Positions 17,238 through 25,611 of a stretch of 64,000 bases of DNA are shown here, one piece after another; within the stretch, counting starts at the first letter, position 1; each line of letters starts with the position of its first letter. The stretch spans positions 143,296-207,295 of the forward strand of contig DATESN010000015.1 of NCBI GenBank assembly GCA_035270785.1. Direction: 5' to 3'. Made by a program: the position numbers and the translations under genes. Origin of the DNA: DATESN01 sp035270785 (lineage in GTDB: Bacteria > Bacillota > Clostridia > Lachnospirales > Lachnospiraceae). The notes under the pieces were generated by a model. That model ran no database searches, was not told the origin of the DNA, and saw only the letters and a program-made list of their open reading frames with translations.

Positions 17238-18683
17238 ATGAAAAAGACAAGTAACAAAGTAGTAGCATTATTAATTACCTTAGCAATGTCATTTTCTTTA
17301 GTGGCATGTGGCAGTGCTAAAGAAACAAAAGCAGATCCAGCAACGGATAAAGTAGTAACAGATGGCGAATCAGAAGTCGTGGACGAAGTCAATGAAGAAG
17401 TATCGGTAGAACTATCAAGTTATGAAGCTGTTGATCTAGGGGGACGTACTATTAAAATAGGTCTTTGGTGGGATGAGTTCTGGGATAGCAGATACTTAAC
17501 ATTAGATGAAGTTGATGCAGCAGGTGGAGCATATTCCAACGCTGAAACAATGCAAATGAAACTTGATGCAATTAGAGCAGTAGAAGAAAAATGGAACTGC
17601 AAAATTGAATGGGTTAACTTAGGTTGGGATGGCATTATCGAAAGTATTAATACTTCTGTAACAGCTGGAACACCAGAATGTGATTTATACTTAACAGATC
17701 TACAATTTGGTCTAGCACCAGTATTAAATGGTTATGCTCAAAAGATTTCTGAAATTGCTCCAGCAGATTCTGATATTTTAAATGACCAAATCGTTTTAAC
17801 TAGAGTTGATATACTTGGCGATGATGATTATTTATTCCATGAATCTACAACCATTCCTGCTGGCGCTATGTACATGGCTTACAATGCAGCAATGATTGAT
17901 GAATTAGGCTTAGAAGCTCCAGAAGCATTAGCAGCTAAGGGAGAATGGACATGGGACAAATTTGCTGAATATGCAAAAGCATGTACAAAAGATACAGATG
18001 GTGATGGAAATCCAGATGTTTATGGTTATGGAACAGCTTGGACATTAACAGTGCAAGGAATAGTAGCTTCCAATAACGGTGGTATTGCAGTAGCAATGAC
18101 AGAGGGATTAAGTTCTCCTTCAACAGTAGAAGCATTTGAATTTATTAATAAATTATACAACGAAGATAAATCAGCAAGACCTTATACCAATGACTGGAAT
18201 GATGATTTATTAGCATTCTCTTCAGGAAAAGTTGCATTTACCTTTACACAACCTTGGATTCTTGTTCAAGAAACTGCAAATCATGATTTCGATATGAGAA
18301 TTTGTCCAACACCAACAGGTCCTAGTGGAGACGGATCCATTACTCCTCCTGCTATTACCAATAACTACTTTATTCCAGTGGGCGTTAAGGATGCAACAAG
18401 TGTTTACTGCGTATTTGAAGAAATGATGAATTGGTTTTACTATGATACAGAGTGGAGAGATGATCCAGAATGGTTTGAATCTGCATTTGTTGATTCTGAC
18501 CAAGCGAAACTTGCTACAGAACTTGGTTTAAAAGCAAAAGCTGATATTTGGAACAACATCGATAAAGAAGGCGCAATTGGGGACGTATTTTACAGTGTTG
18601 TTGTAGATGCTACAAATACAGTAGCCCAAGCAATTGAATCAAACAAACAAGTTCTTCAGGATGAGTTAGACGCTTTAAAATAA
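17238..18683 (+). CDS. Sugar-binding lipoprotein (ABC solute-binding protein)
   Basis: This 481-residue protein has a lipoprotein signal peptide with lipobox LVAC near residue 24, then an acidic linker. A family 1 solute-binding fold follows: RTIKIGLWWDEFWDSRYL, SVTAGTPECDLYLTDLQFG, KGEWTWDKFAEYAKACT, SSGKVAFTFTQPW. The segment TKDTDGDGNPDVYG has an EF-hand-like Asp pattern seen in many such proteins and may bind calcium. The ribosome site GAGGAGG is strong. It is the dedicated binding protein for the second permease pair; several aromatic residues fit sugar stacking. A stable hairpin follows the stop. Confidence 0.92.
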   Translation: MKKTSNKVVALLITLAMSFSLVACGSAKETKADPATDKVVTDGESEVVDEVNEEVSVELSSYEAVDLGGRTIKIGLWWDEFWDSRYLTLDEVDAAGGAYSNAETMQMKLDAIRAVEEKWNCKIEWVNLGWDGIIESINTSVTAGTPECDLYLTDLQFGLAPVLNGYAQKISEIAPADSDILNDQIVLTRVDILGDDDYLFHESTTIPAGAMYMAYNAAMIDELGLEAPEALAAKGEWTWDKFAEYAKACTKDTDGDGNPDVYGYGTAWTLTVQGIVASNNGGIAVAMTEGLSSPSTVEAFEFINKLYNEDKSARPYTNDWNDDLLAFSSGKVAFTFTQPWILVQETANHDFDMRICPTPTGPSGDGSITPPAITNNYFIPVGVKDATSVYCVFEEMMNWFYYDTEWRDDPEWFESAFVDSDQAKLATELGLKAKADIWNNIDKEGAIGDVFYSVVVDATNTVAQAIESNKQVLQDELDALK

Positions 18684-18712
18684 ATTATAATAAAGAAATA
18701 AGATTATTTTTA

Positions 18713-18750
18713 GTATCATCCATACACCTTTCAAGGGTGTATGGAGATAC
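18713..18750 (+). promoter_or_regulatory. Intercistronic hairpin after the binding-protein gene
   Basis: CCATACACC (18720-18728) pairs perfectly with GGTGTATGG (18736-18744), and outer GTATC/GATAC arms extend it. No T run follows, so it is more likely an mRNA processing or 3'-stabilising structure than a full terminator. Such hairpins often keep binding-protein mRNA more abundant than downstream genes. Confidence 0.6.
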
Positions 18751-18869
18751 TAATTATATAAACGAAGTTCTAAGTTAATAATAGTGCAGATTGTATATAG
18801 ATATTAAAAATGTATAAAAGAATGCGATGTATTACCTGCAATATTATTAAGGAAGGTGGTAAGGGCTTT

Positions 18870-20378
18870 ATGAAAAAGTATAAAAAAATATACATCCCTT
18901 GTGTGATAACTCTTTTTACTATAATAGTTATCATTTCCATTATATTTTCTTTGAAAAAAGGGAAGGAAATAGTGTATAATGAGGAGTCAGATTTCTACGA
19001 AGCAGAAGATGCCACCTTACAAAAGGGAGTATCCATTTCCAATCATAAAAATGGATATACAGGAACTGGATACGTAACTGGATTTGAAAAGGATGGAGAT
19101 GGTGTGGAATTTACCATTGAAGTTCAAAAAGACGGTTTTTATGATCTTTTTTTTGTAATAGCTTCTATGGACGGATACAAAGAAAACAATGTAACCTTAG
19201 ACGGTGAGTTCATTGGTAGCATTGCTGCAAATAAGGAAACATTTGAAGATTATACATTAGAAAAAACTTACGTATCGGCTGGAATACATAAAGTAGAGTT
19301 CTTAAAAAACTGGGGATGGGTTCATTTAGATTCTCTTAAAGTAAGGGAATCGAGTGCCATGGAGAATGACCTTTATGAGGTTTCTTCCAAACTTAGTAAT
19401 CCCAATGTAGATGATCATACGAAGAGACTTTTTCAGTACCTCACTGATATTTATGGAACCTATACCATTGCCGGTCAGCATTCTGAAGGTGGTTTTTATG
19501 GAGCCGAATTCCAGGCAATCAAAAAGATAACAGAAAAGTCACCTGGGTTATTAGGATTAGATATGATTGAATATTCTCCATCGAGAGTGGCAAATGGTAG
19601 CACATCTACGGCGATAGAAAAGGCGATTCAGTTTGATGAATTAGGCGGGATTGTTGCGTTTTGCTGGCATTGGAATGCACCAGAAAAATATTTATATAAT
19701 TCAGAGAAGCAACCATGGTGGAAAGGCTTCTATGTAGAAGGAAGTAACATTAATCTTGCGAATATTATGAATGGAAAAGATCAAGAAGGATATACCTTGC
19801 TCCTTTCTGATATAGACGAAATAGCGGTACAATTAAAAAGGCTTCAAGAAGCAGGAGTTCCTATTTTATGGAGACCATTGCATGAAGCAAGTGGGGGATG
19901 GTTTTGGTGGGGAGCAGCAGGCGCAGAAGCTTATAAAAAATTATATGTTCTTATGTATGATCGATTAACCAATTACCATGGACTTAACAATCTGATTTGG
20001 GTTTGGAATGGGCAAGACCCAGGGTGGTATCCAGGAGATGAATACGTTGATATTATTGGAGAAGATGTTTATCCCGGAGAAAAGGTTTATACATCCCAAA
20101 TGGCAAAGTTTATAAAATGCAGAAATGTAACAAAGAATAATAAATTAATAGCAATGACGGAAAACGGATGTTTAATGGATCCTGATCTCGTGTATCGAGA
20201 CAATAACAGATGGCTTTTTTATATGACATGGGAAGGCGAGTTTGTTGTAAAAAATGGATTGATAATCAAATATTCCCAGCAGTATTCAGAACAGTATATG
20301 TTGGAAAAGGTATATCAATCAGAACATGTTTTAACCCTTGACGAATTACCAGATCTTAAGAATTATGGCTCAAAATAA
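18870..20378 (+). CDS. Membrane-anchored GH26 beta-mannanase with N-terminal CBM35-like domain
   Basis: This 502-residue protein has a membrane anchor or signal (about 8-27, basic MKKYKK before it) and a CBM35/CBM6-like module (about 42-160; YEAEDATLQKG, GYTGTGYVTGF, GWVHLDSLKV). A GH26 barrel (about 175-495) follows. WRPLHEASGGWFWW contains the acid/base Glu, and AMTENG contains the nucleophile Glu. GH26 endo- or exo-mannanases cut beta-1,4-mannan to short oligosaccharides or mannobiose. With no lipobox and a long hydrophobic start it probably stays on the membrane facing out, feeding the two importers. ATG 18870 is chosen because GGAAGGTGG precedes it; an in-frame ATG at 18810 lacks a site. 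Confidence 0.92.
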   Translation: MKKYKKIYIPCVITLFTIIVIISIIFSLKKGKEIVYNEESDFYEAEDATLQKGVSISNHKNGYTGTGYVTGFEKDGDGVEFTIEVQKDGFYDLFFVIASMDGYKENNVTLDGEFIGSIAANKETFEDYTLEKTYVSAGIHKVEFLKNWGWVHLDSLKVRESSAMENDLYEVSSKLSNPNVDDHTKRLFQYLTDIYGTYTIAGQHSEGGFYGAEFQAIKKITEKSPGLLGLDMIEYSPSRVANGSTSTAIEKAIQFDELGGIVAFCWHWNAPEKYLYNSEKQPWWKGFYVEGSNINLANIMNGKDQEGYTLLLSDIDEIAVQLKRLQEAGVPILWRPLHEASGGWFWWGAAGAEAYKKLYVLMYDRLTNYHGLNNLIWVWNGQDPGWYPGDEYVDIIGEDVYPGEKVYTSQMAKFIKCRNVTKNNKLIAMTENGCLMDPDLVYRDNNRWLFYMTWEGEFVVKNGLIIKYSQQYSEQYMLEKVYQSEHVLTLDELPDLKNYGSK

Positions 20379-20451
20379 AGTCTACGCTGGATATAACCAT
20401 AACATGAATGATAAAGCCGATATAATGCTGTAAAAGGAAAGGATTAGCATA

Positions 20452-21093
20452 ATGGGAACATTTTTTAATTTAGAAAGTCCATTTTTTCAGTTTATGAATA
20501 AAATTGGGAATATGATCATTATCACAATTTTATGGATCATAGGTTGCATTCCCATTGTAACAATAGGGACATCCACGGCAGCTATGTATTATGCAACAGT
20601 TAAAGTGACAAGAAAAGAAACAGGATACATTACAAAGGAATTTTTCAGGGCATATAAGATGAACTTGAAAAATGGAATCCTATTAACGTTAGTATGGTTA
20701 TTAGTAGCAGCGATTTTAACGTTAGATAGGCTTTATGTGAATAGTTTAGAATCAATCCAAGGGACTATCCTTATTGTCATATATAATTTCATGCTAATTG
20801 CTAGTATTAGTGTAATCATGTATCTTTTTCCAAATATGTCTCGATTTACAATGAGCAAAAAAGATCTTCTTAAGTTATCTTTTTTCATGTCAGTAAAACA
20901 TTTACCTACAACAATTTGCTTGGTTGTAATGTTTGCGGCTACTGTCATTAGCATTTATCTCATACCAGTTTTGATTATTATTTTACCGGGTGTCACATGC
21001 TATTTAGATTCTTTCTTTCTTGAAAGAATTCTATTAAAATATATGGCTAAGTCAGATGAAAGTGAAGAAGAAGATAAATGGTACTATCAATAA
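20452..21093 (+). CDS. YesL/DUF624 family membrane protein
   Basis: This 213-residue protein has about five membrane segments. The YesL-family signature is at the N-terminus: FFNLESPFFQFMNKIGNM, then WIIGCIPIVTIGTSTAAMYY. Proteins of this family occur almost always inside carbohydrate ABC-importer or polysaccharide-lyase operons of Firmicutes; their function is unknown. Here it lies between the mannanase and the LacI regulator. AAGGAAAGGAT precedes the start. A role as accessory factor for the importers or surface enzymes is inference. Confidence 0.88.
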   Translation: MGTFFNLESPFFQFMNKIGNMIIITILWIIGCIPIVTIGTSTAAMYYATVKVTRKETGYITKEFFRAYKMNLKNGILLTLVWLLVAAILTLDRLYVNSLESIQGTILIVIYNFMLIASISVIMYLFPNMSRFTMSKKDLLKLSFFMSVKHLPTTICLVVMFAATVISIYLIPVLIIILPGVTCYLDSFFLERILLKYMAKSDESEEEDKWYYQ

Positions 21094-21136
21094 ATCTAAT
21101 ACAATTAAGTTATATACTTAAGTAAGGATGTTAAAA

Positions 21137-22153
21137 ATGATTAAAAACGTTACGATGAAGGATGTTGCAGAAAAATTAAATATTAGTACCGTGACAGTTT
21201 CCAAGGCACTTACTGGAAAAGATGGTGTTAGTGAGGAGTTACGTGGTCAAATCAAGAAAACTTCCGAAGAAATGGGATATCGATACAATGCCAATGCCAA
21301 AGCTTTGAAAGAAGGAAGAAGTTATAATGTAGGCGTGATTATGGAATCTCATTATGTATATGATGAACTTGATACCTTTTATTTAAGAATGTATCAAGGC
21401 ATTACAAAGTGTTTAACTAAGTTGGACTATGCTTGTATCTTAGAATTAATCACATTTGAGATGGAAGATGAATTGGTATTACCAAACTTGATTAGTAGTA
21501 ATAAAGTGGATGGAATCATTATTTTAGGACAGCTTAAAACAGATTATTTGGTAAAGATTCAAGAGACAGCATTAAAAACAGTATATTTAGATTTTTATGA
21601 TAAACAAATGGAAGTAGATTCTGTGATTACAGATAGTGTATATGGAGCCTATTTATTAACCAATTATATAGCATCCATGGGCCATAAGAAAATAGCTTAT
21701 GTGGGTAATATTCATTCTACAGCAAGTATTTTAGATAGATATCTTGGATATTACAGGTCATTACTTGTGAATGGTTTGGAGGTAAGACCAGAGTATTTGA
21801 TTTCAGATAGGGGAAAAGATGGACTGTTTATAGATATTGAATTTCCAGAGGATATGCCCACGGCATTTGTTTGTAATTGTGATGAACTAGCTTATATTTT
21901 GATGGAAAAGCTAAAAACGTTAGGGTATCGTATTCCTGAAGATATTTCAGTGGTAGGTTTTGATAATTATACCTTTGCAGGATATTCTACACCTAGATTA
22001 ACAACTGTTGAAGTTAATATAGATTTAATGACAGAAATGGCAGTTGATACATTGATTAAGCATTTTAATGGTGAGAAAGATATTCACGGAAGAAAGGTTA
22101 TTGGCGGAAAACTAATTATTAGAGATTCCGTTGCTAAAATAAATAATAATTAA
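21137..22153 (+). CDS. LacI-family transcriptional regulator of the mannan locus
   Basis: This 338-residue protein starts with the LacI helix-turn-helix VTMKDVAEKLNISTVTVSKALTG (residues about 4-25) and the hinge (YNANAKALKEGRSYNVGVI), followed by a periplasmic-binding-like effector domain ending with DISVVGFDNYTFAGYSTPRLT. It probably binds a mannan breakdown sugar and controls the locus; the palindrome at 5676 is a candidate target. ATG 21137 is preferred to 21128 because TAAGG is 9 bases before the former and abuts the latter. The stop touches an upstream ATG of the next gene, consistent with co-transcription. Confidence 0.93.
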   Translation: MIKNVTMKDVAEKLNISTVTVSKALTGKDGVSEELRGQIKKTSEEMGYRYNANAKALKEGRSYNVGVIMESHYVYDELDTFYLRMYQGITKCLTKLDYACILELITFEMEDELVLPNLISSNKVDGIIILGQLKTDYLVKIQETALKTVYLDFYDKQMEVDSVITDSVYGAYLLTNYIASMGHKKIAYVGNIHSTASILDRYLGYYRSLLVNGLEVRPEYLISDRGKDGLFIDIEFPEDMPTAFVCNCDELAYILMEKLKTLGYRIPEDISVVGFDNYTFAGYSTPRLTTVEVNIDLMTEMAVDTLIKHFNGEKDIHGRKVIGGKLIIRDSVAKINNN

Positions 22154-22194
22154 TGAATAAGAAAGGTCCTATTTTAGGAAAGAGGAAAAAAATA

Positions 22195-23217
22195 ATGAGT
22201 AATCTTAAAATGATCAGTCCAGTGGTGAAGAATGTACCATGGCAGGAAAAACCAGAAGGCATTGTTGGAGCACCAATATGGAGATACAGTAATAACCCAA
22301 TTATAGGTAGAAATCCTGTTAAAAATGTAGCAAGAATTTTCAACAGTGCAGTAATGCCATACGGAGACGAATTTATTGGTGTATTCCGTGGGGAACAAAC
22401 AAATGGAATCCCTTATATTTATATGGGCAGAAGTAAAGATGCAATACATTGGGACATTGAAGAACAAAAGATACCATTTGAAGATGAGAATGGTAATCCA
22501 TTTATGCCATTATATGCTTATGATCCACGTTTAGTTAAGGTAGAAGATACGTACTATATTATTTGGTGTCAAGATTTTTATGGCGCAGCAATTGGAATGG
22601 CAAAAACCACAGATTTTAAGAAATTTGTACGTGTGGAGAATCCGTTTATCCCTTATAATAGAAATGCTGTCTTATTCCCAAGAAAAATAAATGGTAATTT
22701 TGCAATGTTAAGTAGACCTAGTGATAGCGGTCACACACCGTTTGGCGATATTTTTATAAGTGAGTCTCCTGACCTGGTTTATTGGGGCAAACACAGACAT
22801 GTAATGGGAAAAGGAAATGAATGGTGGCAATCAGTTAAAATAGGTGGCGGTGCTGCTCCTATCGAAACTACGGAAGGATGGCTTTTATTTTATCATGGTG
22901 TGAGTGGAACCTGTAATGGTCTTGTGTATTCTATTGGAGGGGCCATATTAGATCTAGAAAACCCATCCATTGTCAAATATAGATGTGAGAATTTCTTATT
23001 AACACCTGAAGAATGGTATGAAGAGAAAGGATTTGTACCTAACGTATGTTTCCCATGTGCAACCATCCATGATTCGGAAAGTGGAAAGATTGCACTTTAC
23101 TATGGAGCAGCAGATAGTTATGTAGGACTTGCTTTTACAAAGCTTGATGAAATTGTTGCTTACATTAAGGAATACAGTGTTCTTACCGTTAGCGATACAG
23201 AAATTGGAAATAGATAA
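22195..23217 (+). CDS. Beta-1,4-mannooligosaccharide phosphorylase (GH130_2 type)
   Basis: This 340-residue GH130 protein is of a different subfamily from the one at 4297: NPVKNVARIFNSAVMPYG, then VFRGEQTNG, then LYAYDPRLVKVEDTYY, where the Asp in YDPR is the expected general acid, and later GGGAAPIETTEGWLLFYHG. It is predicted to release mannose-1-phosphate from the non-reducing end of beta-1,4-mannooligosaccharides. An alternative for this subfamily is mannosyl-GlcNAc phosphorylase, but the mannanase context favours mannan. No signal peptide is present. The ATG at 22195 with AGGAAAGAGG before it is preferred over ATG 22153, which overlaps the lacI stop and has no ribosome site. Confidence 0.88.
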   Translation: MSNLKMISPVVKNVPWQEKPEGIVGAPIWRYSNNPIIGRNPVKNVARIFNSAVMPYGDEFIGVFRGEQTNGIPYIYMGRSKDAIHWDIEEQKIPFEDENGNPFMPLYAYDPRLVKVEDTYYIIWCQDFYGAAIGMAKTTDFKKFVRVENPFIPYNRNAVLFPRKINGNFAMLSRPSDSGHTPFGDIFISESPDLVYWGKHRHVMGKGNEWWQSVKIGGGAAPIETTEGWLLFYHGVSGTCNGLVYSIGGAILDLENPSIVKYRCENFLLTPEEWYEEKGFVPNVCFPCATIHDSESGKIALYYGAADSYVGLAFTKLDEIVAYIKEYSVLTVSDTEIGNR

Positions 23218-23270
23218 TTTTACGAACAATACAAAAATATAATTGGCACCTATTAACGTGGAGGTAGAAT

Positions 23271-25574
23271 ATGTTTTGCAAAGATTTTGCGTGGGGTGTA
23301 GCAAGTAGTGCTATACAAATAGAAGGAACCGATAGTAACGATGGAAGGGGAAAGAATATTTGGAATGTATTCGAAGAACAGGGTAAGATTTTCGAAGGAC
23401 AAAATGCAGATATATCCTGCGATCATATACATCGTTATCAAGATGACTTTGCACTTATGCGTAGTCTGGGAATAAAAGCCTATCGATTTTCACTAAGTTG
23501 GGCAAGAATCATGCCAAATGGGACAGGTAAAGTGAATCAGGCAGCGATCGATTTATATCGCCATATGATTCATGAGATGATAAAGAATGATATTGTTCCC
23601 TATATTACATTATACCACTGGGAACTTCCACAAGCCCTTCAAGAAAGAGGCGGTTGGCTAAATGAAGAAATAATAGGGTGGTTTGGAGAATATGCAAAAG
23701 TTGTTGCAGAGAATTTTTCAGACTTATCAGAATATTTTATAACGCTAAATGAACCACAATGTTTTGTGGGATTAGGGTATTTGAATGGAGTTCATGCCCC
23801 AGGATTAAAACTTTCCTATGAGGAAACTTTTCAAATTGCCCACAACGCTTTACGTTCTCATGGTCAAGGTGTAATCAATCTGAGAAAATTTGCAAAAAGA
23901 CCAATTAAAGTGGGATTCGCACCTACTTGTGGGGTAGCATATCCTGCAACTAACAAAAAGGAAGATATAGAAGCTGCCAAGAAAGTATATTTCGGATTTT
24001 ATAATCCCATGGATAATTGGACTTGGAATGTTGCTTGGTTTTCGGATCCTGTATTCTCAGGAAAATATCCAGAAGAGGGAATGAAAAAGTTTGCCCAGTA
24101 TCTTCCGGTTATAACGAAGGAGCATATGAAGTTGATTTCAGAACCAATCGATTTTATGGGGCAAAATATTTACAATGGTTACCCTGTAAAAGAAGGAGTA
24201 GATGGAGAACCGGAATTTGTAAAGAGAGCACCAGGATTTCCTAAAACGGCTGCTAATTGGCCAGTTACTCCAGAATGTTTGTATTGGGGATTAAAATTCA
24301 TTTATGAAAGATACCAAATGCCAATATATATTACTGAAAATGGAATGTCATGTCATGATAACATTTCTCCAGATGGAAAAGTTCATGATAGTAATCGCAT
24401 AGATTTTTTAGATGCATACTTGGGACAAGTGCAAAAAGCAGTGGAAGAAGGAGTTGATCTTCGAGGCTATTTTCTATGGACATTTCTTGATAACTTTGAA
24501 TGGGATAAAGGATATAATGAGCGATTTGGTTTAGTGCATGTGGATTTTACTACGCAAAAGAGAATAGCGAAGGATTCGGCATATTGGTATCAAAAGATAA
24601 TCGAATCTAATGGAAAGGAACTCTCTGTGAATAAAAAAATTAAACAGATATTATTTTTAAATCCTGTTTTTAAACAAATGGTATGGGGAGGAAATCGTTT
24701 GGGAAAAGATTTCCCATATACAATTCCTGGTGATAATACTGGAGAATGTTGGGCAGTTAGTGCTCATCCAAGCGGTGACTGTATCGTAAAAGAAGGTATC
24801 TTTGCAGGAAAAACATTATCCTCCTTATGGAAAGAACAACCAGAACTTTTTGGAAATATGGACCTGGATAGATTTCCCCTATTAGTTAAAATTATTGATG
24901 CAAAAGACGATCTTAGCATCCAAGTTCATCCCAATGATGAATATGCAGGTATTCATGAAAATGGTTCCCTTGGGAAAACAGAGTGCTGGTATATTTTAGA
25001 CTGTCCAGAAGATGCAACCTTAGTGATTGGTCATAATGCAACATCAAAGGAAGAATTAACGACCATGATTAAAAATAATCTGTGGGATTCATTTATTCGC
25101 GAAATTCCAGTTAAAAAAGGTGATTTTCTTCAAATTAACCCAGGCACCGTTCATGCAATCAAGGGTGGAATCATGATACTAGAAACTCAGCAAAATAGTG
25201 ATGTAACCTATCGTGTCTATGATTACAATCGACTAACAGATGGAAAACCCAGAGAACTTCATGTAGAAAAAAGCATCGATGTAATTACAGTTCCTGCAAG
25301 GCCAGTAGAGGAAAGTGTGAAACAAGTTACGGGATTAGGTCGAAATCAAAAAAATCTTTTGATTCAATGTGACTACTATAAAGTATGGAAAATGGATATT
25401 ACGAAAAAAGTATCTTTTGTGCAAAATGATCCATTTTTAATTATGAGTGTAATAGAAGGTGACGGATTAATAGATGGAAACTTTGTTAAAAAAGGAGATC
25501 ATTTTATTTTACCAGAAGGATATGGAAACTATGAGTTACAAGGTAATATGCAAATGATTGCTTCTACAATATAG
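23271..25574 (+). CDS. GH1 beta-glycosidase fused to class I mannose-6-phosphate isomerase
   Basis: One uninterrupted 767-residue frame joins two enzymes. Residues 1-about 450 are a complete GH1 barrel: FAWGVASSAIQIEG, TLNEPQCF (acid/base Glu), YITENGMSCHD (nucleophile Glu) and a normal GH1 end (AYWYQKIIES). From about 458 a complete type I ManA follows: NPVFKQMVWGGNRLG, SIQVHPNDEYA and KTECWYIL (zinc and active-site residues), INPGTVHAIKGG. ManA converts mannose-6-phosphate to fructose-6-phosphate; GH1 here may split gluco- or mannooligosaccharides. The linker is only about 10 residues. Neither half has an export signal. GGAGGT precedes the start. An internal GTG with its own ribosome-like site could also give free ManA. 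Fusion of these two families is unusual in my knowledge. Confidence 0.9.
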   Translation: MFCKDFAWGVASSAIQIEGTDSNDGRGKNIWNVFEEQGKIFEGQNADISCDHIHRYQDDFALMRSLGIKAYRFSLSWARIMPNGTGKVNQAAIDLYRHMIHEMIKNDIVPYITLYHWELPQALQERGGWLNEEIIGWFGEYAKVVAENFSDLSEYFITLNEPQCFVGLGYLNGVHAPGLKLSYEETFQIAHNALRSHGQGVINLRKFAKRPIKVGFAPTCGVAYPATNKKEDIEAAKKVYFGFYNPMDNWTWNVAWFSDPVFSGKYPEEGMKKFAQYLPVITKEHMKLISEPIDFMGQNIYNGYPVKEGVDGEPEFVKRAPGFPKTAANWPVTPECLYWGLKFIYERYQMPIYITENGMSCHDNISPDGKVHDSNRIDFLDAYLGQVQKAVEEGVDLRGYFLWTFLDNFEWDKGYNERFGLVHVDFTTQKRIAKDSAYWYQKIIESNGKELSVNKKIKQILFLNPVFKQMVWGGNRLGKDFPYTIPGDNTGECWAVSAHPSGDCIVKEGIFAGKTLSSLWKEQPELFGNMDLDRFPLLVKIIDAKDDLSIQVHPNDEYAGIHENGSLGKTECWYILDCPEDATLVIGHNATSKEELTTMIKNNLWDSFIREIPVKKGDFLQINPGTVHAIKGGIMILETQQNSDVTYRVYDYNRLTDGKPRELHVEKSIDVITVPARPVEESVKQVTGLGRNQKNLLIQCDYYKVWKMDITKKVSFVQNDPFLIMSVIEGDGLIDGNFVKKGDHFILPEGYGNYELQGNMQMIASTI
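24612..24629 (+). promoter_or_regulatory. Possible internal ribosome site and GTG start for ManA
   Basis: GGAAAGGA (24612-24619) lies 7 bases before an in-frame GTG (24627-24629) exactly at the GH1/ManA boundary, codon 453 of the fusion. It could be a relic of a formerly separate manA gene or still give a free isomerase. Confidence 0.4.
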
Positions 25575-25611
25575 ACAAGTAAAGATTGGGAATGAATTAG
25601 GAGGATAAAAA

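Noticed and set aside
23253..23258. TTAACG motifs before 17238 and 23271 as further LacI operators
   Set aside because: Their second halves are not symmetric and the hexamer also occurs inside coding regions.
24017..24244. 75-residue plus-strand ORF
   Set aside because: Lies wholly inside the GH1 domain in another frame; no ribosome site and low-complexity translation.
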